DNA from: Pseudofrankia saprophytica
Lineage (GTDB): Bacteria > Actinomycetota > Actinomycetes > Frankiales > Frankiaceae
Length of the DNA: 64,000 nt
Reading direction: 5' to 3'
Assembly: GCF_000235425.2 (NCBI RefSeq)
Contig: NZ_KI912266.1
Location: forward strand, 7,122,720 to 7,186,719
The notes under the pieces are model-generated. The model was not told where the DNA came from. It saw nothing but the letters and a program-made list of their open reading frames with translations, and did no database searches. Position numbers and translations under genes: made by a program. Below, piece by piece: positions 16,341-25,673 of this stretch (positions within the stretch are counted from its first letter, which is position 1; the number at the start of each line of letters is the position of its first letter).

Positions 16341-17885
16341 TCAGGAACCGACCGGCTCGTCCTCGGCTCGATCGGCGACGAGCTGGGCCACCTGGTTGCG
16401 CAGGAGCTTGCCGGTGGGGGTGTACGGAAGCTCCTCGACGAAGACCACCTCGTCGGGGGTGCGGGAGCCGCGCAGGCGGGCGCGGACATAGTCGCGCAGT
16501 TCGTCGGCGGTCGCCGTCTCGTCGGGCAGGACGACGACGGCGGCGATGATCTTCTGGCCCCAGGTGTCGTCGGGCGCGCCGAACACGGCGACGTCGCGCA
16601 GCTTCGGGTGCCGGCCGAGGACGTCCTCGATCTCGGCGGGGGCGATGTTCTCGCCGCCGCGGATGATGGTGTCGTCGCTGCGGCCCGTGATGAACACGTA
16701 GCCGTCGGCGTCGAGGTAGGCGCCGTCCTTGGTCGGGAACCAGCCCTCCTCGTCGAGTACCGAGCCCAGGCCCTCGTACTCGCCGGACACCTGCTCGCCG
16801 CGCACCCACAGCAGGCCAGGCTCGCCGACGCCGACCGGGTTGCCGGCCTCGTCGCGGATCTGGAACTCCACGCCAGGCACCGGACGGCCGGCCGAGCCAA
16901 GCCGGGCCCGCACCGCGGGGTCGTCGGAGGAGAACGCCTCGCGGTGGTCGTCGGGGCCGAGCACGGCGATCGTCGAGCTGGTCTCGGTCAGGCCGTAGGC
17001 GTTGACGAACCCGGTGTCCGGGAACGCGGCGAGCGCGGACTCGAGCACCTGTCCGGGCATCCGGGCGCCACCGTAGGCGAGGGAGCGCAGGTGCGGGGCC
17101 TCCGCCGGCTTGCCGTCGAGCAGCTCGACGATCCGCACCAGCATCGTCGGCACCAGCATGACGTTGCTGATCCGCTCGACGCGGACCGTGTCGAGCCAGA
17201 CCCGCGCGTCGAAGTTCGGCAGGTAGCACAGCCGACGGCCTGAGTAGATGTTCGTCAGCACCGTGCCGACGCCCGCGATGTGGTACGGCGGGACGCTCAC
17301 CAGGATCGCGTCGTCCTCCTCCGCCGAGGCGAACTCGACCGTCTGCAGGACGTAGGAGATCAGGTTCGAGTGCCGCAGGATGACCCGCTTGGGCGCGGAC
17401 GTGGTGCCGCTGGTGAACAGCAGGACGCCGGTGGCGTCCGGGTCGACGTCCAGCGGGTCGAGGTCCGCGAACGGGTCCGCGTCGGGCAGCGGGGTGGCAG
17501 TGGCGGCGAACCACTCCTCGGTGGTGACGAGGCCCGCGACGCCGTCGACGCCCTCGACCGCGCCCCGGTAGACCTCGTCCGCGATGACCAGGGCGGCGCC
17601 GAGCTGGGCGATCTGGCCACGCAGCTGCTCGGCGGACAGGCGGTAGTTCAGCGGCGCGATCGGCACTCCGGCGGAGGCGGCGGCGAACAGGACGACGGGG
17701 AACGCCGGCCCATTGACGCCGATGAACGCCACCCGCTCGGCACCGGACGCCTTGATCGCGGCAGCGCCGGCGGCGACCCGGGCCCCCAGCTCCTCATATG
17801 ACAATCCGCCACCGGAGCGCGAGCCCAGGGCGATTCGCTCGCCATAGGCGCCGCGGGCCATGTCCAGCAGCATCGCGATCGTCAT
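16341..17885 (-). CDS. AMP-forming acyl-CoA synthetase / fatty acid-CoA ligase
   Basis: A 514-aa class I adenylate-forming enzyme. P-loop LFTSGTTSAPKR is near 170-181, AYGLTETSS near 290-298, the GWFPTKDGAYLD and GRSDDTIIRGGENIAP hinge near 385-420, and the C-terminal catalytic lysine in YTPTGKLLRN near 495. It should activate a carboxylic acid as an acyl-adenylate, then a CoA thioester. ATG 17885 is preferred over GTG 17891 because CGGGAG is correctly spaced for it. Single gene, divergent across about 590 bp from the crotonase at 18478. Substrate unknown. Confidence 0.9.
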   Translation of the reverse strand: MTIAMLLDMARGAYGERIALGSRSGGGLSYEELGARVAAGAAAIKASGAERVAFIGVNGPAFPVVLFAAASAGVPIAPLNYRLSAEQLRGQIAQLGAALVIADEVYRGAVEGVDGVAGLVTTEEWFAATATPLPDADPFADLDPLDVDPDATGVLLFTSGTTSAPKRVILRHSNLISYVLQTVEFASAEEDDAILVSVPPYHIAGVGTVLTNIYSGRRLCYLPNFDARVWLDTVRVERISNVMLVPTMLVRIVELLDGKPAEAPHLRSLAYGGARMPGQVLESALAAFPDTGFVNAYGLTETSSTIAVLGPDDHREAFSSDDPAVRARLGSAGRPVPGVEFQIRDEAGNPVGVGEPGLLWVRGEQVSGEYEGLGSVLDEEGWFPTKDGAYLDADGYVFITGRSDDTIIRGGENIAPAEIEDVLGRHPKLRDVAVFGAPDDTWGQKIIAAVVVLPDETATADELRDYVRARLRGSRTPDEVVFVEELPYTPTGKLLRNQVAQLVADRAEDEPVGS

Positions 17886-18477
17886 CCGCACTCCCGCTCG
17901 TCAAGGGCCACAGGCAGACCGAGCGACCGCCTGCGACGCGCCCGCGGCGCGACACGGAAAGCCTGCTCAGGCCTGGGCATCAGTGTCTAGACGCTTGCAT
18001 CCGGCGGTCAGGGCGCGCAACTGTTCGCAGCGATCGTCACAGGTCCGCCGGCGTGGCCGTCACACGTCTTTTAGCAGGAACCGCCGGCCGCCAGCCGGAA
18101 AAGATCGTCGTTCTACGATACGTACCGCCCGACATTCCTGGCGGCGCCAGGGCGGCGGCCACCCCCGGCCTGCGCTCACGGCGCCGATCCCGCCTGAACG
18201 ACAGCCGGATGCCGGGGAAGGCGGCGCCACCCGAGGTTTGCCGATCATGCCGGTCACGCCGGTCGCCACGGGCACGCGCGCCGGTGGCCAACCCCTGATA
18301 GGAATCAAGTTCTAGGGGGCGAGACCTCGGCCGCCGCGGCCGTCGGGACGCGGATCGTCGGGCGACGTCCGTTGATTGCCGTTCTTTTAGGTAAGAATGT
18401 GGTTCTGGCCCTCGGCCAGCCACGCCCACGAACCAGCGACGCCACCCAGCGCGTCAGCGCCCGCGAAGGAGCTGCAC
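17886..18477. other. intergenic region without a supported gene
   Basis: 592 bp between divergent genes. All frames have poor codon pattern. Near the right end there is AT-rich DNA (about 18370-18400) with the inverted repeat listed separately; otherwise I see nothing. Confidence 0.45.
18382..18397. promoter_or_regulatory. inverted repeat TTCTT-N6-AAGAA upstream of the hydratase
   Basis: 5-bp arms within the only AT-rich patch, about 80 bp before the start at 18478; operator or promoter candidate. Confidence 0.35.
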
Positions 18478-19227
18478 ATGTCCGTCGACGTCGAACGGCG
18501 TGGTCCGGTCACCGTCGTCACCATCAACCGGCCGAACGCCGGCAACTCGCTCGACGGCGCCACCATGACCGGGATCGGCTACGCCTTCGAGGAGGCGGCG
18601 AAGGACAACGAGGTCCGTGCCGTCGTCCTCACGGCCGCCGGCGAGAAGATCTTCTGCGCCGGCATGGACCTCAAGGCCTTCGTCACCCCGGGCGCGATGG
18701 AGGTGCAGGGCCCCGGCCTGGGCATCTTCATGCGGCAGGCGTACCCCAAGCCGATCATCGCGGCGGTCAACGGCACCGCCGTCGGCGGCGGCTTCGAGCT
18801 GGCGCTGTTCTGCGACCTCATCGTCGCCGCGGAGACCGCCAAGTTCGGCCTGCCCGAGGTCTCCCGCGGCCTGATCGCGGCCGGCGGCGGCACCCGCCTG
18901 CCGACCCGGGTGCCGCTCGCCTTCGCGCTCGAGCTCGGCCTCACCGGCAAGCCCGTCATGGCCGCGCGGCTCTACGAGGTGGGCCTGGTCAACCGGGTCG
19001 TCCCGGCCGCCGACGTGCTGACGACCGCGCTCGAGCTCGCGGACGCGATCGCGGACAACGGCCCGCTGGCCGTCCAGGTCACCAAGGCGCTGATGCACGG
19101 CGAGGTGCCGGCGGCCGACTGGGACGGCATCGGCAAGGCCGTGGCCCCGGTCTTCGCCAGCGAGGACGCCAAGGAGGGGGCGACCGCGTTCGCCCAGAAG
19201 CGCAAGCCGAACTGGGTCGGCCGCTGA
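18478..19227 (+). CDS. enoyl-CoA hydratase
   Basis: A 249-aa crotonase with both catalytic glutamates kept: E108 in GGGFELALF (crotonase Glu144) and E127 in GLPEVSRG (Glu164); the oxyanion loop is CAGMDLKAF at 60-68. It should hydrate trans-2-enoyl-CoA in beta-oxidation. Start ATG follows GAAGGAG by 6 bp. This is the only one of the window's crotonases with the full standard pair. Single gene, ended by a 34-bp perfect palindrome at 19256. Confidence 0.93.
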   Translation: MSVDVERRGPVTVVTINRPNAGNSLDGATMTGIGYAFEEAAKDNEVRAVVLTAAGEKIFCAGMDLKAFVTPGAMEVQGPGLGIFMRQAYPKPIIAAVNGTAVGGGFELALFCDLIVAAETAKFGLPEVSRGLIAAGGGTRLPTRVPLAFALELGLTGKPVMAARLYEVGLVNRVVPAADVLTTALELADAIADNGPLAVQVTKALMHGEVPAADWDGIGKAVAPVFASEDAKEGATAFAQKRKPNWVGR

Positions 19228-19255
19228 CCAGGCGCTGACCAGGCGCTGATGGGTG

Positions 19256-19289
19256 GCGAGCCGGGCCCGCGTACGCGGGCCCGGCTCGC
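19256..19289 (+). terminator. perfect 34-bp palindrome, probable terminator
   Basis: 17-bp arms without a mismatch (GCGAGCCGGGCCCGCGT and its complement), 28 bp after the hydratase stop. It may be forked as a bidirectional structure. Confidence 0.7.
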
Positions 19290-19334
19290 GCCGGCGCCCG
19301 CCGGCGCCCGCCGGCGCCCCGCCATACTGGCCCG

Positions 19335-20270
19335 GTGGAACCCATCGCGCCGTCCGGGCGGCAGCTGGAGCTCAGCCATGCCGACAGCACCGTCACGATC
19401 GTCGAGGTCGGCGGCGGGCTGCGTGACTACCGGGTGGGCGGCGTCCGGGTGCTCGACGGCTACCCCGCCGACGCCATGGCGCCGCACAGCAGCGGCCAGC
19501 TGCTCGCGCCCTGGCCGAACCGGATCGCCGGCGGACGCTACCCATGGGGCGGGAAGACCCAGCAGCTCCCGATCAGCGAGGCCAAGACCGGCAACGCGAT
19601 CCACGGCCTCGCCCGCTGGTCGGCCTGGGAGCTGGAGCGGACCGGCCCCGCGGCGGCCACCGCGTCGTTCGTGGTGCGTGCCCAGTCCGGCTACCCGTTC
19701 ACCGTCGCCGTCAGCGCCGCATACCGACTCGGCGACGACGGCCTGACGGTCGCCATGACGGCGACCAACCTGTCGGCGACCCCCGCACCGGTCGGCCTGG
19801 GCGCCCATCCGTATCTGCTGGTTCCCGGGCCGGGCGGCGCGCCGGTGCGCGCCGACGACGTCACGCTCACCCTGCCGACGGAGCGGGTGCTGCTCGTCGA
19901 CGACCGGTTGATCCCGACCGGGACCCAGGACGTCGCGGGTGGGCCGTTCGACTTCCGCGCCGCGCGCCCCGTCGGGCCGCTGATCATCGACCACTGCTTC
20001 GCCGCGCCGCGCCGCGACCCCGACGGCCGCGCTCGCGTCGTCCTCGCCGCGCCGGCCGGCGGCGGGTCCGTCACCGTCTGGATGGACGAGGCCTGGGACT
20101 ACATCCAGGTGTTCACCGGCGACACGCTCAGCGCCCACGAGCGGCGCCGCAGCATCGCCGTCGAGCCGCAGACCTGCCCCGCTGACGCCTTCAACTCCGG
20201 TGAGGGACTACGCGTCCTGGAGCCCGGGGAGAGCTTCGGCGGCTCCTGGGGCATCTCCCCCGACCTGTGA
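19335..20270 (+). CDS. aldose 1-epimerase family protein
   Basis: A 311-aa galactose-mutarotase-fold protein. Family features: N-terminal QLELSHADSTVTIVEVGGGLRDY, the LLAPWPNRIAGGRY loop, the substrate histidine in NAIHGLARW (about residue 93), LGAHPYL (about 158, second histidine) and the catalytic Glu near AVEPQTC at 280. It interconverts anomers of free sugars. Start GTG 19335 has no Shine-Dalgarno but CATACT lies 8 bp upstream, so the transcript may be leaderless. Its 3' end overlaps the convergent CPBP protease gene by 63 bp. Confidence 0.88.
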   Translation: MEPIAPSGRQLELSHADSTVTIVEVGGGLRDYRVGGVRVLDGYPADAMAPHSSGQLLAPWPNRIAGGRYPWGGKTQQLPISEAKTGNAIHGLARWSAWELERTGPAAATASFVVRAQSGYPFTVAVSAAYRLGDDGLTVAMTATNLSATPAPVGLGAHPYLLVPGPGGAPVRADDVTLTLPTERVLLVDDRLIPTGTQDVAGGPFDFRAARPVGPLIIDHCFAAPRRDPDGRARVVLAAPAGGGSVTVWMDEAWDYIQVFTGDTLSAHERRRSIAVEPQTCPADAFNSGEGLRVLEPGESFGGSWGISPDL

Positions 20271-21167
20271 CACCGTCGTCCCACCATCCAGGTCCGTGAA
20301 CGCCCCGCCTCGTTTCATCCCGTCGTCGATCCCGTCGTTGATCCCATCGTCGCCACGGCGCGCGCCGGCGGGAGCGGTACGGCGGTGGGGCCCGACGAGC
20401 AGGCAGCCGGCGACGGCGGCGATGGCCGCGAGTGTGCCGAGACCGGACTCGCCGGCAAGGTAGGCGAGGGCACTCGGCGAGGAGGCGACGACGATGGTCG
20501 AGGCGTAGTCCACCACGGAGTTGACCATGTTATGGGCGACGGCGACCGGCCAGATGCTGCCGCTGGCGTCGCGAAGCCACGCATAGAAGACCCCGGCGCA
20601 GGTGACCGCGAGAACCACGACGGGCGTGATGATCCACCGGCTCCCGTCGGCGTCGTAGCTGGCCGTCATGGTCAGCAGCGGAACGTGGAAGAGGCCGTGC
20701 AGGAAACCGGTGGCCACGGCCGCCCGGTTCCGGGGAAGGATGGACTGCAGCCGTGGCAGCAGGAAGCCCCGCCAGCCGATCTCCTCCCCCAGGATGACGA
20801 CCGTGAACACCACGACCGTGAGGAAAAGGTCGGGCAGGGAGATGAGGACCTCGTGCACGCCGATCATGCCGGCCGCCCAGGCGATGACATACGGAACCGT
20901 GACCACCGCGGCGGGAACCAGGATGGCCGCCGGCCATAGTCGCCAGCCCGGCCGGTTCAGGCCCATGCCGGCCCAGATCTCCCGCCGACGGCCACGGGGC
21001 GTGAACCCGAAGGTCACGGCCACCACCGCGAGGGTCGGCACGAAAATCGACAGAAGCGGTGCTGGTCCGTCCCGACCCGGGAACAGGAGTGCGATGGCGA
21101 TGACGGCGGCGTAGACGAGACCGATGAAAATCGTCGCCTGGCGCACCGCGGAACTGCGGCCGATCAT
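20208..21167 (-). CDS. CPBP-family intramembrane metalloprotease (CAAX/ABI type)
   Basis: A 319-aa membrane protein with about eight hydrophobic segments. The Abi/CPBP motifs are complete: EEIGWRG (near residue 127-133), FLHGLFH (near 155-161) and the later HNMVN (near 212-216), which form the intramembrane zinc site. Bacterial members process peptides or confer bacteriocin self-immunity. The last 50 residues are repetitive (DDGINDGIDDG). It is divergent from a two-component pair, which may control it. Start ATG follows GGGAGAC. Confidence 0.85.
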   Translation of the reverse strand: MIGRSSAVRQATIFIGLVYAAVIAIALLFPGRDGPAPLLSIFVPTLAVVAVTFGFTPRGRRREIWAGMGLNRPGWRLWPAAILVPAAVVTVPYVIAWAAGMIGVHEVLISLPDLFLTVVVFTVVILGEEIGWRGFLLPRLQSILPRNRAAVATGFLHGLFHVPLLTMTASYDADGSRWIITPVVVLAVTCAGVFYAWLRDASGSIWPVAVAHNMVNSVVDYASTIVVASSPSALAYLAGESGLGTLAAIAAVAGCLLVGPHRRTAPAGARRGDDGINDGIDDGMKRGGAFTDLDGGTTVSQVGGDAPGAAEALPGLQDA

Positions 21168-21355
21168 GAATGTCTCCCGGTTCAGGCCGGCACCGACGCC
21201 GACCGGTCACCTGGAGAATCACGGTTGCGACCCGGCCGCCACATCGGGCGCGGGTCGCCGGCCTTCCTCACTTCAGAAGGACGTCCAGACCGGCGGCGTC
21301 ATCCTTGCGAACGATTCCTGGGCGGGCGGCCTCCACATACGCTCCGCCCGTGGCC

Positions 21356-22663
21356 ATGTCGACGCAGGTGCGGACCGCCCGTTCGCGGGCGGGCGGCACG
21401 ATCGACGCCGCTCGTGGCAAGGTCCTGCTGCTGCTCGGCTCGGCCCTGCGTTCGCCGCGTTCCTCCCTTGAGGCCGCTCGTTCGCCGCGGGTGCCGCGGG
21501 TGTCACGCTCGCCGCGCCCGCGGTTGCTGGACAGCGTCGTCGCCGTCCCCGTCACGGTGGTCGTCGCCTGGCTGGTCGCCCATGTCGCGTGGCGGCAGAC
21601 GGGGTTCGAGAGGCCTGACGCGCTCACCGTGGCGCTCGCGGTCGCGGGCACGGTGGTGATCGCCTGGCGGCGGGTGTACCCGCTCGCCGCGGTGACCGTC
21701 TGCACCTGCGCCATCGTCGTCATGACGCTGCGCGGGCACGACGTTACCGATGTGCTCCCACTCGTCGCCTGCGTGCTGCTGCTCTCGCTCGCCTACCATG
21801 GCGACCCACCGGCCGCGGCGGCCGGCCTCGGCATCGGTGCCGCCGGGTTCGGGATCGTCGTTCTCGCCCATCCGCCTGGGCTGGGGCCGGACAACGTGAG
21901 CTGGACGTACGGCCTCATCGGGGCGTCCTGGCTGAGCGGCCGGCTGCTGCGCGACCGCCGGGCCATGCTGGTGGCGCGGGCCGACACCGCCGAGCAGCGG
22001 GCGGCGGCCGAGGCGGACCGCGCGGCCCTGCTGGTGTCCGAGGAGAGGCTGCGCATAGCCCGGGAGCTGCACGACATCCTGTCCCACACGGTCAGCGTCA
22101 TCGCCGTTCAGGCGACCGTGGGCGAGCACCTCGCGAACACCGACCCGGACGCCGCTGGACGGTCTCTCGGAGTCATCGGGGCGACCAGCCGCGACGCCCT
22201 CGACGAGCTACGCCGGCTGCTCGCGGTTCTGCGTGACGAGGGTGGCGAACCGGATGAGGACACCGCGGACCCGGTACACAGCCTCGCCGACGTCGAACCC
22301 CTGGTCCGCCGGTTCCAGGACGCCGGGCTGACCGTGCGGGTCGCGGTCGAGGGCGTGCCGCGGACGCTGTCCTCGGCGGCCGAGGCGTGCGGGTACCGCA
22401 TCGTCCAGGAGGCGCTGACAAACGTCCTGCGACATGCCGGCGGAACCGCCGCCGACGTCGTCCTCGTCTACCGCCCCGATGCCCTGCTCGTGACGGTGAG
22501 CGACGACGGCAACGGAACGATCGTGGCGCCCGCCCGCGCTGGTCACGGCATTACCGGCATGCGGGAACGGGCCGCGCTCTTCGGCGGCGGGTTCAGCGCG
22601 GCCCCTCGCCCCGGCGGCGGTTTCGAGGTCCGCGCCGAACTGCCCCATCCGGAGCGCCCGTGA
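21356..22663 (+). CDS. sensor histidine kinase, NarL/DesK-type (HisKA_3)
   Basis: A 435-aa membrane kinase. Four to five transmembrane helices lie between residues 58 and 195, then a coiled-coil linker (AEQRAAAEADRAALLVSEE, about 212-230), the phosphoacceptor H239 in ARELHDILSH, an N-box (QEALTNVLRHAGG) and a G-box (GHGITGMRERA). ATG 21356 is the likely start; the frame is open to 21170 but upstream residues look non-coding. The stop overlaps the response regulator start by 4 bp (GTGA), so the pair is translationally coupled. Confidence 0.9.
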   Translation: MSTQVRTARSRAGGTIDAARGKVLLLLGSALRSPRSSLEAARSPRVPRVSRSPRPRLLDSVVAVPVTVVVAWLVAHVAWRQTGFERPDALTVALAVAGTVVIAWRRVYPLAAVTVCTCAIVVMTLRGHDVTDVLPLVACVLLLSLAYHGDPPAAAAGLGIGAAGFGIVVLAHPPGLGPDNVSWTYGLIGASWLSGRLLRDRRAMLVARADTAEQRAAAEADRAALLVSEERLRIARELHDILSHTVSVIAVQATVGEHLANTDPDAAGRSLGVIGATSRDALDELRRLLAVLRDEGGEPDEDTADPVHSLADVEPLVRRFQDAGLTVRVAVEGVPRTLSSAAEACGYRIVQEALTNVLRHAGGTAADVVLVYRPDALLVTVSDDGNGTIVAPARAGHGITGMRERAALFGGGFSAAPRPGGGFEVRAELPHPERP

Positions 22664-23346
22664 TCAGAGTCGGGGTCGTCGAGGACCAGGAACTCGTCCG
22701 TAGCGGCTTCGTCGCGTTGCTCGACTCCGCGCAGGACATGGAGGTGGTCGGCCAGGCCGGCGACGGGCTGGAGGCCGTCGCGCTGGCCCGCCGCTGCCGG
22801 CCGGACGTGCTGCTGATGGACATCCGGATGCCCCACCTCGACGGCGTGGCCGCGACCAGGCGGATCGCGGAGGACCCGGCCACGGCCGACACCCGCGTGC
22901 TCATCCTGACCACCTTCGAGATCGACCGGTATGTGCACGAGGCTCTGCGCGCGGGCGCGAGCGGGTTCCTCCTCAAGGACGTCACGGCGGCCGACCTGCT
23001 GGCCGCGGTACGCGTCGTCGCCGCGGGCGAGGCACTGCTGGCGCCGCGGATCACCCGCCGGCTCATCACCCACTTCGCCACGGTGCCGGCGCCTTCCGCC
23101 CGTCATCAGGAGCTGGTGGGCCGGCTGACCTCCCGTGAGCGGGAGCTGCTCGCCGCGGTCGCCCAGGGCATGTCGAACGCCGAGATCTCCCAGCGGCTGT
23201 TCATCAGCCTGGCCACGACCAAGACCCATGTCAGCCACCTGCTCGACAAGCTCGGAGCGCGCGACCGCGTGCAGTTGACCATCCTCGCCTACGAGGCAGG
23301 AGTGGTGCGGCTCGGCCAGACCCCGCTCCCGGAGGCGGCGCCGTAG
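22660..23346 (+). CDS. NarL/LuxR-family response regulator
   Basis: A 228-aa regulator: receiver domain 1-120 with acidic pocket ED at 8-9, phospho-Asp D54 (LLMDIRMP), Thr (ILTTFE) and Lys in FLLKD; LuxR-type HTH at about 150-215 (LTSRERELLAAVAQGMSNAEIS). GTG 22660 lies within the kinase stop. The partner of the preceding kinase; the nearest divergent gene, the CPBP protease, is a plausible target. Confidence 0.93.
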   Translation: MIRVGVVEDQELVRSGFVALLDSAQDMEVVGQAGDGLEAVALARRCRPDVLLMDIRMPHLDGVAATRRIAEDPATADTRVLILTTFEIDRYVHEALRAGASGFLLKDVTAADLLAAVRVVAAGEALLAPRITRRLITHFATVPAPSARHQELVGRLTSRERELLAAVAQGMSNAEISQRLFISLATTKTHVSHLLDKLGARDRVQLTILAYEAGVVRLGQTPLPEAAP

Positions 23347-23364
23347 TTCACGAGATCAGCCAGT

Positions 23365-24174
23365 TCAGAAGTCGCTGCCGCCGTCGACGTTGATGTCGGC
23401 GCCGGTCATGTACGAGTTGGTCCTGGAGCCGACGAAGGCGATGACCGGGCCGATCTCCGCCGGGTCGCCCGCGCGTGGCAGGAACGCCGGGTGCCCGAAG
23501 TCCTCCCTGATGACGCGCATCGCGTCGGTGAGACTGTCCGGGTCGATGCCGCGGCTGGCGGGCAGCGCCCGCAGGTAGCCCTTCATGCCCTCGGACAGGT
23601 ACGAGCCGGGCGAGACGGTGTTGACGAGGATCCCGTCGGGGGCGAGCGACTGCGCCAGGTTCTTGCTGAGGCTGGTCAGCGCCGCCTTGGCCGCCGTGTA
23701 GGCGACCAGGCCGGGCGACTGCCGTCGGGTCGAGTGCGCCGAGACGTTGACGATCCGGGCCCAGGCGGCGGCGCGCAGCAGTGGCAGCGCGGACCGCACC
23801 GTCCGCACCGCCGACAGCGTGCCGATGTCGAACGTCGCGACCCATTCCGCGTCGTCGGACCCCTCGAACCCCTTGATGCCCACCTCGACCGGCCCGGCCG
23901 CGTTCACGAGCACGTTCAGCTCACCCCAGCGGTCGTCCACCTCCGCGAAGGCGGCGGTCACCGACGCGGCGGCGGTCAGGTCGGTGACGATCCCGACCGC
24001 CTCGGCCGCGCCGAGCGCGAGCGCGCGTTCGGTGGTCTCGTCGAGCGCCGCCTTGCCGCGGGCGAGCACGGCGACACGCGCTCCCTCACGAGCGAAGCTC
24101 TCGACGGCCGCCCGACCCATCCCCTTCGAGCCCCCGCTGACGACGACGGCCGCGCCGCCCAAGCCAAGGTCCAC
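23365..24174 (-). CDS. SDR-family oxidoreductase
   Basis: A 269-aa classical SDR with SGGSKGMG cofactor loop (14-21), NAAGP strand (near 91), Ser (NVSAHS), catalytic Tyr-Lys in YTAAKAALT (near 160) and a C-terminal INVDGGSDF. Start GTG 24174 has AAGGAG 7 bp upstream. It lies 60 bp after the thiolase gene on the same strand, so it may be the 3-hydroxyacyl-CoA dehydrogenase partner of that thiolase; this is inference. The intervening DNA is a 16-bp tandem repeat. Confidence 0.88.
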   Translation of the reverse strand: MDLGLGGAAVVVSGGSKGMGRAAVESFAREGARVAVLARGKAALDETTERALALGAAEAVGIVTDLTAAASVTAAFAEVDDRWGELNVLVNAAGPVEVGIKGFEGSDDAEWVATFDIGTLSAVRTVRSALPLLRAAAWARIVNVSAHSTRRQSPGLVAYTAAKAALTSLSKNLAQSLAPDGILVNTVSPGSYLSEGMKGYLRALPASRGIDPDSLTDAMRVIREDFGHPAFLPRAGDPAEIGPVIAFVGSRTNSYMTGADINVDGGSDF

Positions 24175-24204
24175 CGGGTCTCCTTCTCCAACTTTCGCCA
24201 GTCC

Positions 24205-24236
24205 AGCTTTTCGCCAGCTCAGCTTTTCGCCAGCTC
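24205..24236 (-). repeat. 16-bp tandem repeat between thiolase and SDR
   Basis: Two perfect copies of AGCTTTTCGCCAGCTC with a third partial copy to the left; it spans the thiolase stop codon. Confidence 0.8.
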
Positions 24237-25446
24237 AGTCGAGCTTCTCGAAGATGGCGGCGATGCCCTGGCCGCCGCCGATGCACAGGGTCTCCAGGCC
24301 GTAGCGGGCGTCCCGCCGGTGCATCTCGTGCAGCAGGGTCGCGAGGATCCGCCCGCCGGTCGCGGCCACCGGGTGGCCGAGCGAGATGCCCGAGCCGTTG
24401 ACGTTGATCCGCTCCCAGTCGGCCTCGGTCACGCCCCACTCCCGGGTGCAGGCGAGCACCTGGGCCGCGAACGCCTCGTTGACCTCGATCAGGTCCAGGT
24501 CGGCGAACTTCAGCCCGGCGCGCTCCAGCGCCTTCGCCGTCGCCGGCACCGGGCCGATCCCCATGGTGCGCGGCGGCACCCCGGCGACCGCCCACGAGAC
24601 CAGCCGGGCCAGCGGGCGCAGCCCGAGACGTTCGGCCTCCTGCGGGTGGGTGACGATGCAGGCCGACGCGCCGTCGTTCTGGCCACTGGCGTTGCCGGCG
24701 GTGACGGTCGCCTCCGGGTCGCCCTTACCCATGATCGGTTTGAGCCTGGCCAGGGTTTCCAGCGAGGAGTCCGGCCGCGGGTGTTCGTCGGTGGTGACGA
24801 CCACGCTTTCCCGCTTGCCGGGGACGGTGACCGGGATGATCTCGTCGTCGAACTTCCCGGCCCGCTGCGCGGCGACGGCCCGCTGATGCGAGCGCAGCGC
24901 CAGCTCGTCCTGCTCCGCCCGAGGGATCGAGTACTGGCTGCGCAGGTTCTCCGCCGTCTCGATCATCCCGCCCGGCACGGGGAAGTTCCTGCCGCCCGCG
25001 GTGACGCGCCCGCGCGCGAGCGCGTCGTGGAAGGTCAGGCCCCCGCCGCGCACGCCCCAGCGGCTCTCGTGGGAGAAGAACGGCGCGTTGCTCATGCTCT
25101 CCGCGCCACCAGCGATGATCAGATCGCTGACACCGGTCTGCACCTGCATCGCCGCGGTCACCAGGGTCTGCACCCCGGAGCCACAGCGACGGTCGACCTG
25201 CAGGCCGGGAACCTCGACCCCCAGCCCCGCGTCCAACGCGATGACCCGACCCAACGCCGGGGCCTCCATGCTCGGGTAGCAGCAACCGAACAGCACGTCG
25301 TCGACGTCCGCCGCCCCGAGCCCCGTCCGCTCCACCAGCGCACGCACCACCGCCGCACCCAGCTCGTGCACGGCCAACGGCCGCAACGAGCCGCCGTAAC
25401 CACCCACCGGGGTTCGCACCGGACTGCAGATCACAGCGTCACGCAT
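24235..25446 (-). CDS. acetyl-CoA C-acyltransferase (thiolase)
   Basis: A 403-aa thiolase with complete active site: nucleophile C88 (DRRCGSGVQ), NEAFA, H358 in GHPVAATGG and C388 in CIGGGQG. It should cleave 3-ketoacyl-CoA or condense two acyl-CoAs. ATG 25446 has GGAGG 6 bp upstream; the open frame beyond it to 25668 is non-coding in character. Cotranscribed with the following SDR. The 222-bp upstream region holds the AT-rich TATACA motif at 25658. Confidence 0.93.
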   Translation of the reverse strand: MRDAVICSPVRTPVGGYGGSLRPLAVHELGAAVVRALVERTGLGAADVDDVLFGCCYPSMEAPALGRVIALDAGLGVEVPGLQVDRRCGSGVQTLVTAAMQVQTGVSDLIIAGGAESMSNAPFFSHESRWGVRGGGLTFHDALARGRVTAGGRNFPVPGGMIETAENLRSQYSIPRAEQDELALRSHQRAVAAQRAGKFDDEIIPVTVPGKRESVVVTTDEHPRPDSSLETLARLKPIMGKGDPEATVTAGNASGQNDGASACIVTHPQEAERLGLRPLARLVSWAVAGVPPRTMGIGPVPATAKALERAGLKFADLDLIEVNEAFAAQVLACTREWGVTEADWERINVNGSGISLGHPVAATGGRILATLLHEMHRRDARYGLETLCIGGGQGIAAIFEKLD

Positions 25447-25657
25447 TCGTCCTCCACCGACAGTCCCGCGGCCAACGGCCTCGCCGGCTCGTGGCGGAGC
25501 CGACATCTGGTCGGTCCACGGTGACGCCCGAAGGCACCGCCCCGCAAACGGTCTCTCCCGACCGGCGGCGTCCGAAGGCAGCCGACCGCAAGACAGATGA
25601 TCGGGGTCGCCGTCGACCGGCGTTCGGCGGCGACCCCGACGGGCCCACCATACGCAG

Positions 25658-25673
25658 GTTATATACATTATTC
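25658..25673. promoter_or_regulatory. AT-rich TATACA motif upstream of the thiolase
   Basis: GTTATATACATTATTC; one of five similar sites in front of acyl-CoA genes. It may be an operator or only a -10 region. Confidence 0.35.
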
